A stretch of DNA of 64,000 bases from Sulfitobacter sp. F26169L. Its GTDB lineage: Bacteria > Pseudomonadota > Alphaproteobacteria > Rhodobacterales > Rhodobacteraceae. Within the stretch, counting starts at the first letter, position 1. The number at the start of each line of letters is the position of its first letter. The position numbers were made by a program, and so were the translations under genes. The stretch is from NCBI RefSeq assembly GCF_026410285.1, contig NZ_JAPMLP010000001.1, forward strand, positions 248,001 to 312,000. Direction: 5' to 3'. The notes below the pieces were generated by a model. It searched no databases and was not told where the DNA came from. It was given only the letters and a program-made list of their open reading frames with translations. This document shows positions 63,999-64,000 of this stretch, in pieces.

Positions 63999-64000
63999 TT

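Overview
The window looks like chromosomal DNA of a marine alphaproteobacterium of the Rhodobacterales (Roseobacter group). This rests on gene content and one regulatory signature: an imuA-imuB-dnaE2 cassette behind a GAAC-N7-GAAC SOS box (the alphaproteobacterial LexA site), TRAP transporters, a cydDCABX operon, TamA/TamB, and a high but uneven GC content. No ribosomal RNA, CRISPR array or intact insertion sequence was found.

Layout. 1-1.75 kb: 3' end of a response regulator, lipB and a FrnE/DsbA-type oxidoreductase. 1.9-9.9 kb: an accessory-looking stretch that begins at a tRNA-Leu(GAG). It holds about 1.2 kb of degenerate DNA with a possible recombinase relic, two neighbouring RTX proteins sharing a C-terminal module, and the decayed second half of a cardiolipin synthase gene. 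9.96-15.5 kb: the LexA-controlled imuA-imuB-dnaE2 mutasome operon. 16-18.4 kb: a flavin monooxygenase and an orphan TRAP binding protein. 18.7-24.7 kb: tamA-tamB, with a 60-residue tandem repeat inside TamB. 24.7-28.6 kb: flavin reductase, two membrane proteins and acetyl-CoA synthetase. 28.9-32 kb: a complete TRAP transporter (P-hairpin-QM), divergent from acs across a promoter region carrying two similar inverted repeats.

32-48 kb: an AI-2E-type permease, an SbcD/SbcC-like nuclease-ATPase pair (YhaO/YhaN type), several small envelope proteins, a PAP2 phosphatase, a large Na+/H+ antiporter with a cyclic-nucleotide-binding-like tail, and a membrane fusion protein with two ABC-2 permeases but no ATPase, followed by a second AI-2E-type permease. 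48-52 kb: a winged-helix regulator, a short-chain dehydrogenase, a serine hydrolase fused to a META/HslJ-like domain, and an HdeD-like protein. 52-60 kb: one minus-strand operon, cydD-cydC-cydA-cydB-cydX followed by a Tat-exported type II sulfide:quinone oxidoreductase (interrupted by a single-base frameshift) and a small DUF5368-like membrane protein. 60.5-64 kb: two pirins, a small acetyltransferase, an MhqD-like hydrolase and an MhqO-like VOC protein cut by the window end, which together resemble a quinone/electrophile detoxification cluster.

The most interesting points are the joining of sulfide oxidation to the sulfide-tolerant bd oxidase in one operon together with the SQR frameshift, the paired RTX proteins in a tRNA-linked accessory region, the paired inverted repeats between acs and the TRAP operon, and the ATPase-less ABC-2 exporter cluster.
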